A DNA stretch of 64,000 nt from Paenibacillus mangrovi (GCF_022898935.1 NZ_JALIRP010000007.1:124001-188000); one strand, 5' to 3'; counted from the first letter of the stretch, positions 20,775-30,563 are shown. Program-made: numbers and translations. The notes: a model not told the origin generated them from the sequence alone.

Positions 20775-22337
20775 CTAGTTATTATGGTTTCTGCGATATT
20801 GACTAGGCGACAAACCTGTAAATTTCTTAAATACCTTGCAAAAATAACTATGATCCGAAAACCCAACCATACCGCTAATCTCCGAGATCGAAGCTGCCTT
20901 ATCACGAAGTAATTCAGCTGCCTTTTCAATCCGCACCCGGTTCAAATATTCATTAAAGCCTTCTTTGTTATTTGCTGCAAAATAACTGGATAAATAGGAG
21001 GGATTAAAATGAAAATGTTTCGCCATTTCGGACAACGTTAGCGCTTCTGCATAATGCTTCTGTACATAGTCCAATAATCGTTTCATATTCTGATTGCTGT
21101 GTTGATCCTGACTTTCAAAAAAGCTCGCAGCTTCATTCAGGAAGGTTTGCAGCAATTCTATGGTCTGTACCGCATACAGTGCTTCATCAATCGCCTTAAA
21201 ATATCGATACTTCGCCTCATCTAATTCCGTTATATCCATTCCCATATTGGACATGATGATGGTGATATTAAAAATCATATTGCTGAGAAAGGACTTGAAC
21301 TCATAGATATCCGTTCGATAATTGCGGGACATCCGCTGAGCATGCTCGAGGAGATCCTGAAAAGCTTCTTGATAGCGCCCTCGTTTCAAATCCTCTGTAA
21401 GCCCGTTTAACTGGAATTTTAAATCCACCGCCTCAGCATTAGGCAATTCATTGTTTACCATAATCAGACGCTCTGGAAAATAGTATTGATATTGGAAAAG
21501 CTTAATTATCTGCTCTTGATAGACCGTGGCCAAATTGTTAGCGCCCTCGAATACATCGCTAAGCGCCCAGCACATTCTCAAATCTTGGTTCATAAACCCT
21601 TTTACCGCTTCGCTTGCCATACACGAAATCTCATGCAAGTGAACATGATTCTGGTTGATGATAAAAATAGCAATGTGAGGCTCCGGATATACAGTATAGA
21701 GATTCATTTGTTCCTGCTGTATATTTGCCTCGAGTGCAGTTCTAAGCTTATCTTCGAGCCCTTTACAATTAGGCTTGGCTTGTCCAGGCTTCAATTGAAT
21801 GCCGAGCAGAGCAAATTGACGGTAGGGCAGCACATCTGCCAGTAGAGAAGACTCACTGTCTTCGCTCTCGAGGTCATATCCCGTTATCGCTTTAGTCAGA
21901 ACGTGATCAATCGATAATTGATGATCTAGTTCATTCGGTTTTAACTGAAGCGTAGGAATGAGTGCAGCTGTCTTCTGTAAAACACGCAGCAGTTCCTCAG
22001 ACTCTAGCTTAGGTTTCAAAATATAATCTACCACGCCATGCTGGAAGGTTGATTTAACATAGTCAAATTCACTGAAGCTGCTAAGTACGATCACTTCGAT
22101 CTCTGGATATTGCAGCTTCACCCTGCGTGTTAATTCTTGACCATCCATTACAGGCATCACAACATCTGTTATAATGATGTGCGGATGTAACTGCTCGACC
22201 AGTTGCAAAGCATCCTGTCCATTCGAGGCTTCCCCAACCAGTTGAAATCCTTCTTTTTCCCAATTGATATAGTGTTTGATCCCCTGCCTAACCAACAACT
22301 CATCATCAACAATCAACACTTTGCATAGCTCGCTCAT
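20775..22337 (-). CDS. YesN-type response regulator with AraC DNA-binding domain
   Basis: A 520-residue regulator. The receiver domain is at 1-120 with the acidic pair DDE (11-13) and phospho-acceptor Asp58 (IITDVVMPVMDG). A long linker follows, then two AraC helix-turn-helix motifs at the C-terminus (LTLSEMAKHFHFNPSYLSSYF and ISEISGMVGFSDHSYFCKVF). It is the partner of the YesM-type kinase encoded immediately after, probably activating the galactoside uptake and hydrolysis genes. A cre-like box 40 bp upstream suggests carbon repression of the whole unit. Confidence 0.95.
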   Translation of the reverse strand: MSELCKVLIVDDELLVRQGIKHYINWEKEGFQLVGEASNGQDALQLVEQLHPHIIITDVVMPVMDGQELTRRVKLQYPEIEVIVLSSFSEFDYVKSTFQHGVVDYILKPKLESEELLRVLQKTAALIPTLQLKPNELDHQLSIDHVLTKAITGYDLESEDSESSLLADVLPYRQFALLGIQLKPGQAKPNCKGLEDKLRTALEANIQQEQMNLYTVYPEPHIAIFIINQNHVHLHEISCMASEAVKGFMNQDLRMCWALSDVFEGANNLATVYQEQIIKLFQYQYYFPERLIMVNNELPNAEAVDLKFQLNGLTEDLKRGRYQEAFQDLLEHAQRMSRNYRTDIYEFKSFLSNMIFNITIIMSNMGMDITELDEAKYRYFKAIDEALYAVQTIELLQTFLNEAASFFESQDQHSNQNMKRLLDYVQKHYAEALTLSEMAKHFHFNPSYLSSYFAANNKEGFNEYLNRVRIEKAAELLRDKAASISEISGMVGFSDHSYFCKVFKKFTGLSPSQYRRNHNN

Positions 22338-22376
22338 AAAAAGGACTATCCCCCATTCTCTCTCAGCTTGTACCTT

Positions 22377-22390
22377 TTAAAGCGTTTACA
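22377..22390. promoter_or_regulatory. cre-like box (CcpA) upstream of response-regulator gene
   Basis: Read on the minus strand, TGTAAACGCTTTAA matches TGWAARCGYTWNCW at 13 of 14 positions. It is 40 bp upstream of the start codon, near the promoter position, and it is the second such box in this operon. Confidence 0.7.
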
Positions 22391-22569
22391 CAATACATTA
22401 TAGCAGAAGCAGGAAAAGTGTAAGATTATAAGATGAGTTACTTTGCTAACCCCTGACGCTTTAATACTCTCCTATTTTGAAGTATAGCATCGTCAATTCG
22501 TTATGGATTCGTATCAACGTAGAATGTGGAATTTTTGTTTGGAATTCATGCGAACTTTTTGTTAGTTAC

Positions 22570-22599
22570 TTGACAATATATACTTAAGAAGTTTATGAT
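22570..22599 (+). promoter_or_regulatory. Sigma-A promoter of the FMN reductase gene
   Basis: TTGACA and TATGAT with an 18-bp spacer, 66 bp before the start codon. The remaining 22391-22569 stretch between the divergent genes shows no further gene. Confidence 0.75.
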
Positions 22600-22664
22600 G
22601 ATAACAGACAAAGAAAGTGAAGACAGAACATTAATGATATGAGAAGAATGAGGAGGTAAATTCA

Positions 22665-23216
22665 ATGTCGAAATTGAACATCGGAATCATCTTAGGAAGC
22701 ACCCGTCAAGGTCGTTTAAGTCCACAAGTTGGTGAATGGGTAAAAAGTATCGGGGATCAACGTGAAGATGCCAATTATGAAATTGTAGATATCGCAGATT
22801 ACAAACTTCCACTTCTGGGGGAAGCCGATGCATCAGAACAAGCAGCCGCTTGGAATATCAAGCTTGCAAGTTTGGACGGCTTTGTATTTATCGTACAGGA
22901 GTACAATCACAGTATTAGTGCATCATTGAAAAATGCGCTGGATTATGCGCGTGACGCGTGGAACAATAAAGCAGCAGGTATTGTAAGCTATGGCTCAGTA
23001 GGCGGTGCTCGGGCTGCTGAACACTTGCGTGGCATTTTGGGAGAATTGTCTGTAGCTGACGTTCGAGTGCATCCAGCGCTCTCTTTATTCACTGATTTTG
23101 AAAATATATCTACACCTGATGCGGTTTTCAAACCTGCCGATCTGCACCTTACCAATCTTAACGGGATGCTTGATCAAGTCCTCGCTTGGAGTGGAGCACT
23201 GAAAACTTTACGCTAA
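22665..23216 (+). CDS. NAD(P)H-dependent FMN reductase / azoreductase-like flavoprotein
   Basis: A 183-residue flavodoxin-fold reductase. Its FMN phosphate loop is GSTRQGRLSPQV (residues 11-22), with the family strand FVFIVQEYNHSISASLKNALDY and SYGSVGGARAAEHLRGI. It reduces quinones, azo compounds or free FMN with NAD(P)H in the cytosol. GGAGG stands 8 nt before the ATG, with its own promoter and terminator, so it is monocistronic. It is one of few plus-strand genes in the left half. Confidence 0.93.
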   Translation: MSKLNIGIILGSTRQGRLSPQVGEWVKSIGDQREDANYEIVDIADYKLPLLGEADASEQAAAWNIKLASLDGFVFIVQEYNHSISASLKNALDYARDAWNNKAAGIVSYGSVGGARAAEHLRGILGELSVADVRVHPALSLFTDFENISTPDAVFKPADLHLTNLNGMLDQVLAWSGALKTLR

Positions 23217-23238
23217 TCCAAAGTCGATGGATGTGGTG

Positions 23239-23277
23239 AAGAAAGAGCTATTGGAGATTCTCCAATAGCTCTTTCTT
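23239..23277. terminator. Rho-independent terminator
   Basis: A near-perfect stem AAGAAAGAGCTATTGGAGA/TCTCCAATAGCTCTTTCTT downstream of the FMN reductase gene. The A/T ends allow it to work from both sides, and so also for the converging GH38-like operon. Confidence 0.9.
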
Positions 23278-23364
23278 GTATTTACGTGTTCTGGTATGCT
23301 TTCTGTTTGTGCTTACTTGAATAACCAAATTCTTATTTATCCGCCAGTAAAAGAGCATCTCTAG

Positions 23365-23443
23365 GGCTTAGCGGGTTCTCCATGCCAATATGCCGGCGTT
23401 CACGCTTCTGCAAGCCTCAATTGCTTTTTGAGGAGTATTATAC
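23365..23443 (-). repeat. 79-bp direct repeat, copy 2 (in situ 3' end of GH38-like gene)
   Basis: The intact counterpart of 12502-12580, with two differences in 79 bases. It spans the last 25 codons and stop of the GH38-like gene, so this is the source copy. Confidence 0.92.
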
Positions 23444-25821
23444 TCTTTCCCCCATGCCACAACGTATCGGAATTCATAGAAACCTCCCAAGGTCGCAGCG
23501 AAGTTCGTTTCCCAGTAATTGTTCATCGTCCATGCATACAGATGTGCCGGATCTTCTGCAAGCTTGGCATGACCACTCAGTAATCGGGATTCATATTCTA
23601 AAGAACCTAGCTGAATTAACGGGGTGTCCGGCATTGCAATGAGAACACCCTTCGTATCGCCTACGTAAGCCACACCCTCGCCAACACAGTAGTAATCCGC
23701 TAAAGAGCCTGGCAATTGATCCACGCGAGGACGTTCCAGCGCATCTACCTTATCAATCCACAATTGTTCATTGCTTGCCGAAGATGTGCTTCCAAACGGC
23801 AGCGACACATACAGGTTCTCCGGATCCCAGACACTGTGTTTATGGATGCGAACCGCAACATCGACACGCGGCCGGTCCGCATATGCCGTAATAAGCAGCG
23901 AATAATGGTCACAGCCATCCACTTCATAAGTCAGTTGAACTTTGCCAAACACCGCTCCATTTTCGACCACCGTTGCGGAAACAAGGTTGCCTATGGATAC
24001 CAGGGCATCAGGACCTTTACGGTTACGTCCCATCTTTCTACGAACCTCATTCATGCTGTCTAAACCTTTCGCCTTCGTTACATCATAAACAGGTGTAAAG
24101 GCATCATGCAGCCGATCCGCTCGCAGCATATCCTGATCTGTAAGTTTATCGATCCAATTCGTAATTCCCTGCCCCTTCTTCCAGCTGATCCGGACGAAAG
24201 GCGTCTCTATATATGTCGGCGTGACATAAATCGCTTGCTCCTCGGGAGGTATGATATCCATCATGCGGTCCGAGCCGACGAAGTCGTTTCGGAATGCTGT
24301 TTTTGTCGGCGGTCCCGTCAAAGGTTGAATTTTCAGAACGCGTTCCTCTTTAGGTTGAAGCAATACGGGTGCACTTACAATGACTCCACGAGGAGCTAAG
24401 GTCATCTGAGATGGGAAAATAGTGCCGTCCTGCTCATCAATCACCTCAAAGCCTTCCTTAATTAGGTCGTAATGCCAATTCTCCATAATCAGATGGACAA
24501 CATCCGATTGCACATAGTCGTACGGGTTATGGACCTTAAAGCGCATAGGACGATCAGGCTTCAGAAGTGCATCTCCCTTAACTTCCAAAATGTCATAAAG
24601 CGCTGTATGTGCGAGCCTGCTTGCGTTCGTAGCGTATGCTTCCTTCCGCAATCCCAGCTCCTGCACGAACGGATTCCAAGGCTCGCTGACGGACGAATGA
24701 TAACCCCATGTATGTTCAGCGAATAATGCCAGTTCATACTCCATCTCTTGAATTCGTTCCGCTGATATGATCTGCTGATCTGGATCCAGCTGCTTCACCT
24801 TGTGATAAACGCGCTGTGCTTCACGGAATACTTGCACATGCTTAGGTGTTGAGCATGCCCCATCGGTCCACCAATCCGGCCAATCGCCGCGATAAACCTG
24901 GATCGCATCCGGATGCTGTTCCGCATATTCCCGAACTTCATTGAAGAAATCTTCCAGCGTAGCCGGTACGATGCAGATTTCCTCGCCATGCTTTTCATTC
25001 CATGCGTTAACAAATTCCATCATCTTAGGGTTAGGTGAACCATTATCTGTCGGAAGGCCCGACAGCATCACTGGAGCAAATGGCATTTCCAAACCGTCTG
25101 CCGCCAACCGTTCAATATAGCGCTTTATTCGAACCTCCGCAATTTCGAACGTAACTCCCCTGCTGGTGTCAAACTCATCTTTTATCGTATATGAGCCGCC
25201 TAAACCTGGCATTATTCCAAGATCGTTACCAAACACATAATGCTCTCCATTCCAGGTCAGGATACGATCCCCCTCTGGGGTCTCCCACCAAAATGGCATT
25301 TGCTTTTTCCATAGTGGAAACATCGAATGATGTGTATGAATACAGGTTGCCAGATTGCGAATCCCAGCATCGGCCAGAACTTGCCCGTAACCCCAACCAA
25401 AACCGGTAATATCAGCAGTCATCGCACAATGGACAGGATTCTCTATACTGTTTCCATAGTCTGTAATCCGCTTGGTCACTGCTTCCAGAAGTTCCTTTCC
25501 AATCAGCTCACCAAAGTTAAGATACGTTCCAGACAAACCGATCGTACCGCTTTTTACAGCTCGCTTGAATTGCTCCTTCTCCCGCTCCGTTGCTTTCTTT
25601 AAGAAGGATTCCACGGGCCAGAATGTTTCGCATACCCACTTATAGCCCGTCCATTCGGGACGACGTCCGGATTCAATCTCTTCGAAAATATGCAATGCTT
25701 GCCGGATGTAATCTACATGATACTGCTGTATCTTCTCCTGTCTCTCGGTATAGCCTACATCAGTGTGTGAATGTTGGATCGCGTAAAGTTTCCATGGTTT
25801 TTTGTTGTCTGTCATCATCAT
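23368..25821 (-). CDS. GH38-type glycosidase (alpha-mannosidase-like), long form
   Basis: An 817-residue cytosolic protein of the alpha-mannosidase superfamily. The N-terminal HSHTDVGYT (His19, Asp21) supplies the zinc ligands, and MTADITGFGWG carries a candidate nucleophile Asp in the following barrel. An EHTWGYHSS stretch around 360 supplies another conserved His. The C-terminal half is beta-rich, as in GH38 enzymes. The ATG (first of three) follows GGGAGCG. It is 43 bp downstream of a second, shorter GH38-type gene, so the two probably act on the same glycan. The specific substrate is unknown. Confidence 0.8.
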   Translation of the reverse strand: MMMTDNKKPWKLYAIQHSHTDVGYTERQEKIQQYHVDYIRQALHIFEEIESGRRPEWTGYKWVCETFWPVESFLKKATEREKEQFKRAVKSGTIGLSGTYLNFGELIGKELLEAVTKRITDYGNSIENPVHCAMTADITGFGWGYGQVLADAGIRNLATCIHTHHSMFPLWKKQMPFWWETPEGDRILTWNGEHYVFGNDLGIMPGLGGSYTIKDEFDTSRGVTFEIAEVRIKRYIERLAADGLEMPFAPVMLSGLPTDNGSPNPKMMEFVNAWNEKHGEEICIVPATLEDFFNEVREYAEQHPDAIQVYRGDWPDWWTDGACSTPKHVQVFREAQRVYHKVKQLDPDQQIISAERIQEMEYELALFAEHTWGYHSSVSEPWNPFVQELGLRKEAYATNASRLAHTALYDILEVKGDALLKPDRPMRFKVHNPYDYVQSDVVHLIMENWHYDLIKEGFEVIDEQDGTIFPSQMTLAPRGVIVSAPVLLQPKEERVLKIQPLTGPPTKTAFRNDFVGSDRMMDIIPPEEQAIYVTPTYIETPFVRISWKKGQGITNWIDKLTDQDMLRADRLHDAFTPVYDVTKAKGLDSMNEVRRKMGRNRKGPDALVSIGNLVSATVVENGAVFGKVQLTYEVDGCDHYSLLITAYADRPRVDVAVRIHKHSVWDPENLYVSLPFGSTSSASNEQLWIDKVDALERPRVDQLPGSLADYYCVGEGVAYVGDTKGVLIAMPDTPLIQLGSLEYESRLLSGHAKLAEDPAHLYAWTMNNYWETNFAATLGGFYEFRYVVAWGKEYNTPQKAIEACRSVNAGILAWRTR

Positions 25822-25863
25822 CGCTCCCTATCCCCAATGTTTGGGGGTGTATTTAAAAAAACT

Positions 25864-27984
25864 CTATAAATAGGATGTAAAGCTCAATTTGAATCGGAAA
25901 AGAGCATCCTCTTCATACCAGGCAGGAAAATTGGTTCCCCAAACATTGTTATGCAGATTCACATGCATACCTCCTGTCAACGGGGCAAAGGAATGATCGA
26001 ATTGCAGTAATCTCCGTTCACCTGGGCTTACAAGCGCCGCGTCCAAAGTTTCAATCGTAACCTCACCGTCTGCGCCACGATAGTACATGCCCTCATGAAC
26101 CGCATGCATATTCCGATTTCCACCCTGTACAACCTCGAGCGGAGAGATAAGTTGTCCAATCTTGTCCAGCTCCCACAAATTACAATTATTCACTACCGGA
26201 TTGAACGTCATCCAAGAGGCTTCAGGTAAACGATAGGCATCTTTACCAAACCACATGAGCTTGCATTCAACGATAGACTCATCGGCAGGAAATACATATT
26301 CTATGATAATCTCCCTTGGGCCACCCATCTGTTCAACTGCTTCTTTAGGCATAATTAGCTTGGCGCATACCGTGTCTTTCTCAACCGATTGCTGATGCGT
26401 CAGTGAAACCAACTTAGGAGTAACCGATTGATGCTTAATCCACTGCTTTGTCAGATCCATTCCTGGTTTACCGAAATCGCCGACCACCCAGAAATGAGTC
26501 TTATCCCAACGCACATGATACTCTTGATACCAGCGATCATAATCTGCTTGAGCAAATGTTTCGTAGGTAAACAACCCAATCCGGTTCTTAGGACTTGCCC
26601 ATTGCTTGCCTGTTTGATCCTGCAAACCGATGACCGATCCATCATCAGAAAATATGACCTGAAAGGAGCCCAACTGGTATGCTTGATCGATTATCAACTC
26701 TGAAGTTCCATCGATAACTGAAATTTTCTTGGGCTGCAGCGCTTCCAAAGCGGATTCTGCTTCCTTTTTTCTTTCAGTACTAAGGGCATTGACCGCCTTT
26801 TCCAGATAATCGCGCTGTTCTTGCCAAGACTTCTCCATTAATCCATAAGAACGTGCTTCCAGCTTCGCAGTTGCCTCGTCTCCAAACATTTCAATGATTT
26901 CAGCACGTGAATTTTCTTCCAGGAAACGGTACACCTGCGGATTCAAGCTAACATTCGTTTTATCGTTTTTGCGCGCCCGCTGGAAATCGTCCTTGTCATA
27001 GTGTGCGTAATCCGCCAAATAACGTTTAATGTCCATGCCCCATGTATGCTCCGGAATCATGATCAGCTCATCGCAAAATGCTGCATATTCGTCATCCGTT
27101 TCCTTAAGTGAACCCTCATTCAACCATTTGCTCTTCAATCTAAGCAGTTCACGATATGCGGCAAGCTTATAAGGATCCGTCGAAGCGCCATGAATCCAGG
27201 TGTCACCGATTTCTTCCTCTACCACCGGAAGCGTGTCACGCAGGGCCCAGATCTTTTCAGCGTATTGATCCAGTGTTGAAGCCTTGATTATGGCATCCGG
27301 GTAGGATCTACGCAGTTGGGCAAATTCGTCCTCGATCTGCTGAACTGATGATGGACCGTGATTGTCATGAGTATGTGCAAAATACAGCATATCTGATAAA
27401 CCTTCTACCCTGATGGAATCGCCGTAATCTTTGCTGTACTGCACAATGATTTCGGAGCCATCCTTATTTCTCCACAGGAATAAATCAGGAACATGAGGTA
27501 CATGGCTTGATGCGTTCACGCCCAGATGCAAATATTTAATTCCCGCCTTTGCCAAATATGTAATCATCGAACGGGTATGACCAGGAACATCTGTCATCTT
27601 GGCTGCAATCGTTTTTTTGCCAAATCGCTGATCCAATGCGCTAGATATGCCGAGGCTATATTTCAGCAGCTGCGGATCAAAAAGCTCTGTGTATGTTGTA
27701 AAAGGAAGACCATGCCAGGTTAAATAACCCTTGCGAATAGCCTCTTCCGTCTTGGACTTCTCACTCTCACTACCATGCTTTAATAGATAATCGATCAACC
27801 ACGAACCTGTAGTCCAAACAAATTCTCCCTTCTCTTTATGCTCAGCAAAATATTCCGCTGCCTCAATGGCCTTGGGAAAAAATACGCTCATATAACGTGA
27901 AACGACGTGCTCTGCAAGATCGGTGTAGCCGATGTCCAGATGAGTTTTGAATACCACGTGGATATGATGGGGTTGATTTTCCAC
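25864..27984 (-). CDS. GH38-type / DUF5054 glycosidase, short form
   Basis: A 706-residue protein starting VVFKTHLDIGYTD, with the metal-binding His15-x-Asp17. MTDVPGHTRSMI is in the position of the catalytic Asp, and MIPEHTWGMDIK is shared with the neighbouring long form. This matches what I recall as the DUF5054 group of GH38-related proteins. Start: GTG 6 nt after GGAGGT, preferred over an upstream GTG that overlaps it. A divergent AraC-type gene begins 119 bp upstream and is the likely regulator. Confidence 0.8.
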   Translation of the reverse strand: MENQPHHIHVVFKTHLDIGYTDLAEHVVSRYMSVFFPKAIEAAEYFAEHKEKGEFVWTTGSWLIDYLLKHGSESEKSKTEEAIRKGYLTWHGLPFTTYTELFDPQLLKYSLGISSALDQRFGKKTIAAKMTDVPGHTRSMITYLAKAGIKYLHLGVNASSHVPHVPDLFLWRNKDGSEIIVQYSKDYGDSIRVEGLSDMLYFAHTHDNHGPSSVQQIEDEFAQLRRSYPDAIIKASTLDQYAEKIWALRDTLPVVEEEIGDTWIHGASTDPYKLAAYRELLRLKSKWLNEGSLKETDDEYAAFCDELIMIPEHTWGMDIKRYLADYAHYDKDDFQRARKNDKTNVSLNPQVYRFLEENSRAEIIEMFGDEATAKLEARSYGLMEKSWQEQRDYLEKAVNALSTERKKEAESALEALQPKKISVIDGTSELIIDQAYQLGSFQVIFSDDGSVIGLQDQTGKQWASPKNRIGLFTYETFAQADYDRWYQEYHVRWDKTHFWVVGDFGKPGMDLTKQWIKHQSVTPKLVSLTHQQSVEKDTVCAKLIMPKEAVEQMGGPREIIIEYVFPADESIVECKLMWFGKDAYRLPEASWMTFNPVVNNCNLWELDKIGQLISPLEVVQGGNRNMHAVHEGMYYRGADGEVTIETLDAALVSPGERRLLQFDHSFAPLTGGMHVNLHNNVWGTNFPAWYEEDALFRFKLSFTSYL

Positions 27985-28102
27985 AATGATCACCTCCTAA
28001 AATCCTTTTCATCTCCATAGTAAGGTTTATAAAGAAATTTGACTTTCTAAATCATATCTAATAGGATCAGAAACATTAGGAGTAATGCAGGAGGGTTCAT
28101 TG

Positions 28103-28978
28103 ATGTCTTCTTACATACATGACGAGCGCTGGGTATATGAATGTGGAGATCATTCCGAACTGAAACAACTAAGCGAAATCGTTCTCTTAGGGTATGATCA
28201 TTATAATAAAGCCGAGCAGCTCAGTAATCATATACATGAGAATGCATATGAGTTTGTTTATATCGAGCAAGGGGCTGTTAGCTGGGACGTAAACGGAGAA
28301 ACGTATCATATGCATGCGCAGCAAATATTTCACACTCGACCAGGGGAACTGCATAGAGCAAGCTTTGATTATATCGGGCCATGCAAAATGTGGTGGATGA
28401 TTATTCGGGACCCCCAACATGCGGGAAGCTGGTTTTCTTTAGGAAAAGAGGATCGTGAACAATTTAGCCAAGTTCTACGTCATCTACCACGGATCATTTC
28501 TACGAACAAAGTAGTGGCTGAATCCTTTCGCAGTTTAAGAAAATTAATCGAACAGCCAGGAGCAATGCTACTGGAGTATCAGGTGCGCCATCATGTGCTT
28601 GAGGTCTTCCTTCATCTCATGCATTCCTCTAGCGCATCGCTTCAATCTCCTGATATTCACGATTTTTCCATAGAACTGGCCAAGCGAATTGAGATGAATC
28701 CTGCATTAAGGTTATCGACCAGGCAGCTGGCTGCGGAGTTGGGTTTAAGCGAATCTCATTTTTATCGTGTGTTTCGGGAAACCAATGGACAGTCGCCGGC
28801 TTTGTATATGGAGCGCGTAAGAATGGGATGCGCCTGTCGGTTGCTGCTGCAGTCCTCGTTGTCTATTACGAACATTGCACACGATCTGGGATTCAAGACT
28901 AGTCAGCACTTTGCGACTGTATTCAAAAAATATATCGGAATGACCCCCAGGGAATGGCGTAGTCAGGAAAATAAGTGA
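28103..28978 (+). CDS. AraC-family transcriptional regulator with cupin sensor domain
   Basis: A 291-residue activator. The N-terminal cupin (NHIHENAYEFVYIEQGAVSW, HTRPGELH) probably binds a sugar. The C-terminal pair of helix-turn-helix motifs is LSTRQLAAELGLSESHFYRV and SITNIAHDLGFKTSQHFATVF. It is divergent from the two GH38-type genes, which it probably controls. I use the internal ATG after GGAGG; an earlier in-frame ATG overlaps that ribosome site. Confidence 0.92.
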   Translation: MSSYIHDERWVYECGDHSELKQLSEIVLLGYDHYNKAEQLSNHIHENAYEFVYIEQGAVSWDVNGETYHMHAQQIFHTRPGELHRASFDYIGPCKMWWMIIRDPQHAGSWFSLGKEDREQFSQVLRHLPRIISTNKVVAESFRSLRKLIEQPGAMLLEYQVRHHVLEVFLHLMHSSSASLQSPDIHDFSIELAKRIEMNPALRLSTRQLAAELGLSESHFYRVFRETNGQSPALYMERVRMGCACRLLLQSSLSITNIAHDLGFKTSQHFATVFKKYIGMTPREWRSQENK

Positions 28979-29247
28979 GGGTTTTTCGGGTGGAGTATGT
29001 TTAAAAAGCTGGGGCGTTTGTTGACTGAGCTACTTCTATGATTAAGGGGCGATAGTATCTGTTTTTGTTTAAAATGCTATTTTACTTTTCGAATTTCAGT
29101 CTTTTCTATAATGTTTAATTTCGCTTTTTCAATTCACTTCTTTTTCCAATTGTGTTATCATATTTTTAAAGAAGCCGAGTGCGGCTAACACTCGGCTGAA
29201 CAATTGGCTTGGATAGGTTTATCCTTCTTGAGTCTAAATTGGATAAG

Positions 29248-29285
29248 AACCCACCTGTGGCGTTAACCTTTGGGTGGGTTTTTAC
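29248..29285 (+). terminator. Terminator downstream of AraC-type gene
   Basis: AACCCACC pairs with GGTGGGTT across an 18-nt loop and is followed by TTTTACTTTTT. It is about 270 bp after the AraC-type stop codon. Confidence 0.7.
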
Positions 29286-29420
29286 TTTTTCTTGTTGTTA
29301 TCTGAATATGCCCACCCAAGATTCAATTGTCTTTTCTATTCTACCATGTTATACCATTAAAATGAAGAACGATTGTTCGTGTATATATAGTCATTTGAAT
29401 GTTTAAATCTTGTTAATTGC

Positions 29421-29536
29421 GTCAAACGTTGTTGTGTTCACGACGTCCTACTGACTTAAGGAGTGCCAGCATTCGGCTGCAATGCAGTTAGTCGGTGCGG
29501 ATGTCACGCGGTTCAAGCGGATTTTGAAGCGTATAT
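29421..29536 (-). repeat. Solitary degenerate copy of the array repeat
   Basis: AAACGTTGTTGTGTTCACGACGTCCTAC...GCAGTTAGTCGGTGCGGATGT...GAAGCGTATA follows the 11.4-kb copy closely in arms and core, except that the GTTATAAG end is lost. It lies 17 kb from the array with no cassette gene beside it. Confidence 0.7.
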
Positions 29537-29579
29537 TTTTTTGCTGTCTGACTGTATTTATATCCTAAGAGGAGGGACC

Positions 29580-30548
29580 TTATAACTCTAATGCACCCCA
29601 TTTTCCACGAATACTCTTTGCTTCTTTAACCATTCGGTCGATCAACTCGGAAACTGTAGGAATATCGTGGATCATCCCAGTCACTTGGCCTGCCCAGCCG
29701 AAGCCTTCTTCTTTCATGCCATCGTAAATCCAGCGCTTGTTGGCTTCGCCGCTTATATAATCTTTTAACGCCTCATAGGTAGGTGTCTCACGTTCAATGG
29801 CGAGAATGTTATCGATGTAGCTGCCTCGCAATACCCTGCCAGGGGAACCGATTGAACGTTTGATAACAGCTGTATCCGACTCTGAACTCTCTACTAAGGC
29901 CTTTTTATAAGAAGCAGAGGCATCAACGCATTCCTGGGTAGCGATAAAGCGTGTGCCCATTTCGATTCCCTCCGCTCCTAGTGCATGGGATGCCATCCAT
30001 CCACGGCCGTCCCCGATTCCACCCGAGGCAATGACAGGGATTGTTACAGCATCAACGACCTGAGGCACGAGCACCATCGTTCCAACGTCGTCACGTCCTA
30101 TGTGCCCTCCTCCCTCCTGCCCGACGACAATTACAGCAGATGCACCGAGTTGTTCAGCTTTTTGCGCCTGTCTTCGTGAGGAAACGAGTACTAATGTTTG
30201 GATATCCGTAGGCTGCATCATCTCTAGAATAGGGGCAGGGTTCCCTCCCGTAATGCTCACAACAGGTACTAGCTCGTCGATTGCAACCTGCACCCGATCC
30301 ACGTAGTCGACACCATGCATGCCGATGGCAAAGTTAACTCCGAATGGCTTGTCAGAAAGGGTACGAACACGTTGAATTTCAGTTCGCAGGGCATCTACAC
30401 TAGAAAGACTCATGGCTGTGATTTGACCCAGTCCTCCTGCGTTCGAGACTGCTGCAGCAAGATCTGCGTACGCTAAATAGGCGAGCCCTCCTTGAATGAT
30501 GGGATACTTGATTTGCAGTAGCTCCGTCAGGCGTGTGTTCCATTTCAT
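29580..30548 (-). CDS. NPD/FabK-like flavoprotein (nitronate monooxygenase or enoyl reductase II)
   Basis: A 322-residue FMN TIM-barrel protein: N-terminal YPIIQGGLAYLAYADLAAAVSNAGGLG, FMN-site VVGQEGGGHIGR, and ASGGIGDGRG near 175. The family covers both nitronate monooxygenases and FabK-type enoyl-ACP reductases, which sequence alone does not separate. As last gene of an operon with ligase, thiolase, ketoreductase and hydratases, the enoyl-reductase role is attractive. The second of two close ATGs is used because GGGAGG is 7 nt before it. Confidence 0.82.
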   Translation of the reverse strand: MKWNTRLTELLQIKYPIIQGGLAYLAYADLAAAVSNAGGLGQITAMSLSSVDALRTEIQRVRTLSDKPFGVNFAIGMHGVDYVDRVQVAIDELVPVVSITGGNPAPILEMMQPTDIQTLVLVSSRRQAQKAEQLGASAVIVVGQEGGGHIGRDDVGTMVLVPQVVDAVTIPVIASGGIGDGRGWMASHALGAEGIEMGTRFIATQECVDASASYKKALVESSESDTAVIKRSIGSPGRVLRGSYIDNILAIERETPTYEALKDYISGEANKRWIYDGMKEEGFGWAGQVTGMIHDIPTVSELIDRMVKEAKSIRGKWGALEL

Positions 30549-30563
30549 CGTCATCCCTCCCCA

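Larger units (their letters stand above)
28979..29579. other. 601-bp intergenic region: two hairpins and one stray array repeat
   Basis: No gene found. It holds a GC-rich stem AGCCGAGTG...CACTCGGCT near 29173-29197, a terminator at 29248-29285 and a solitary copy of the cassette-array repeat at 29421-29536. Confidence 0.7.
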
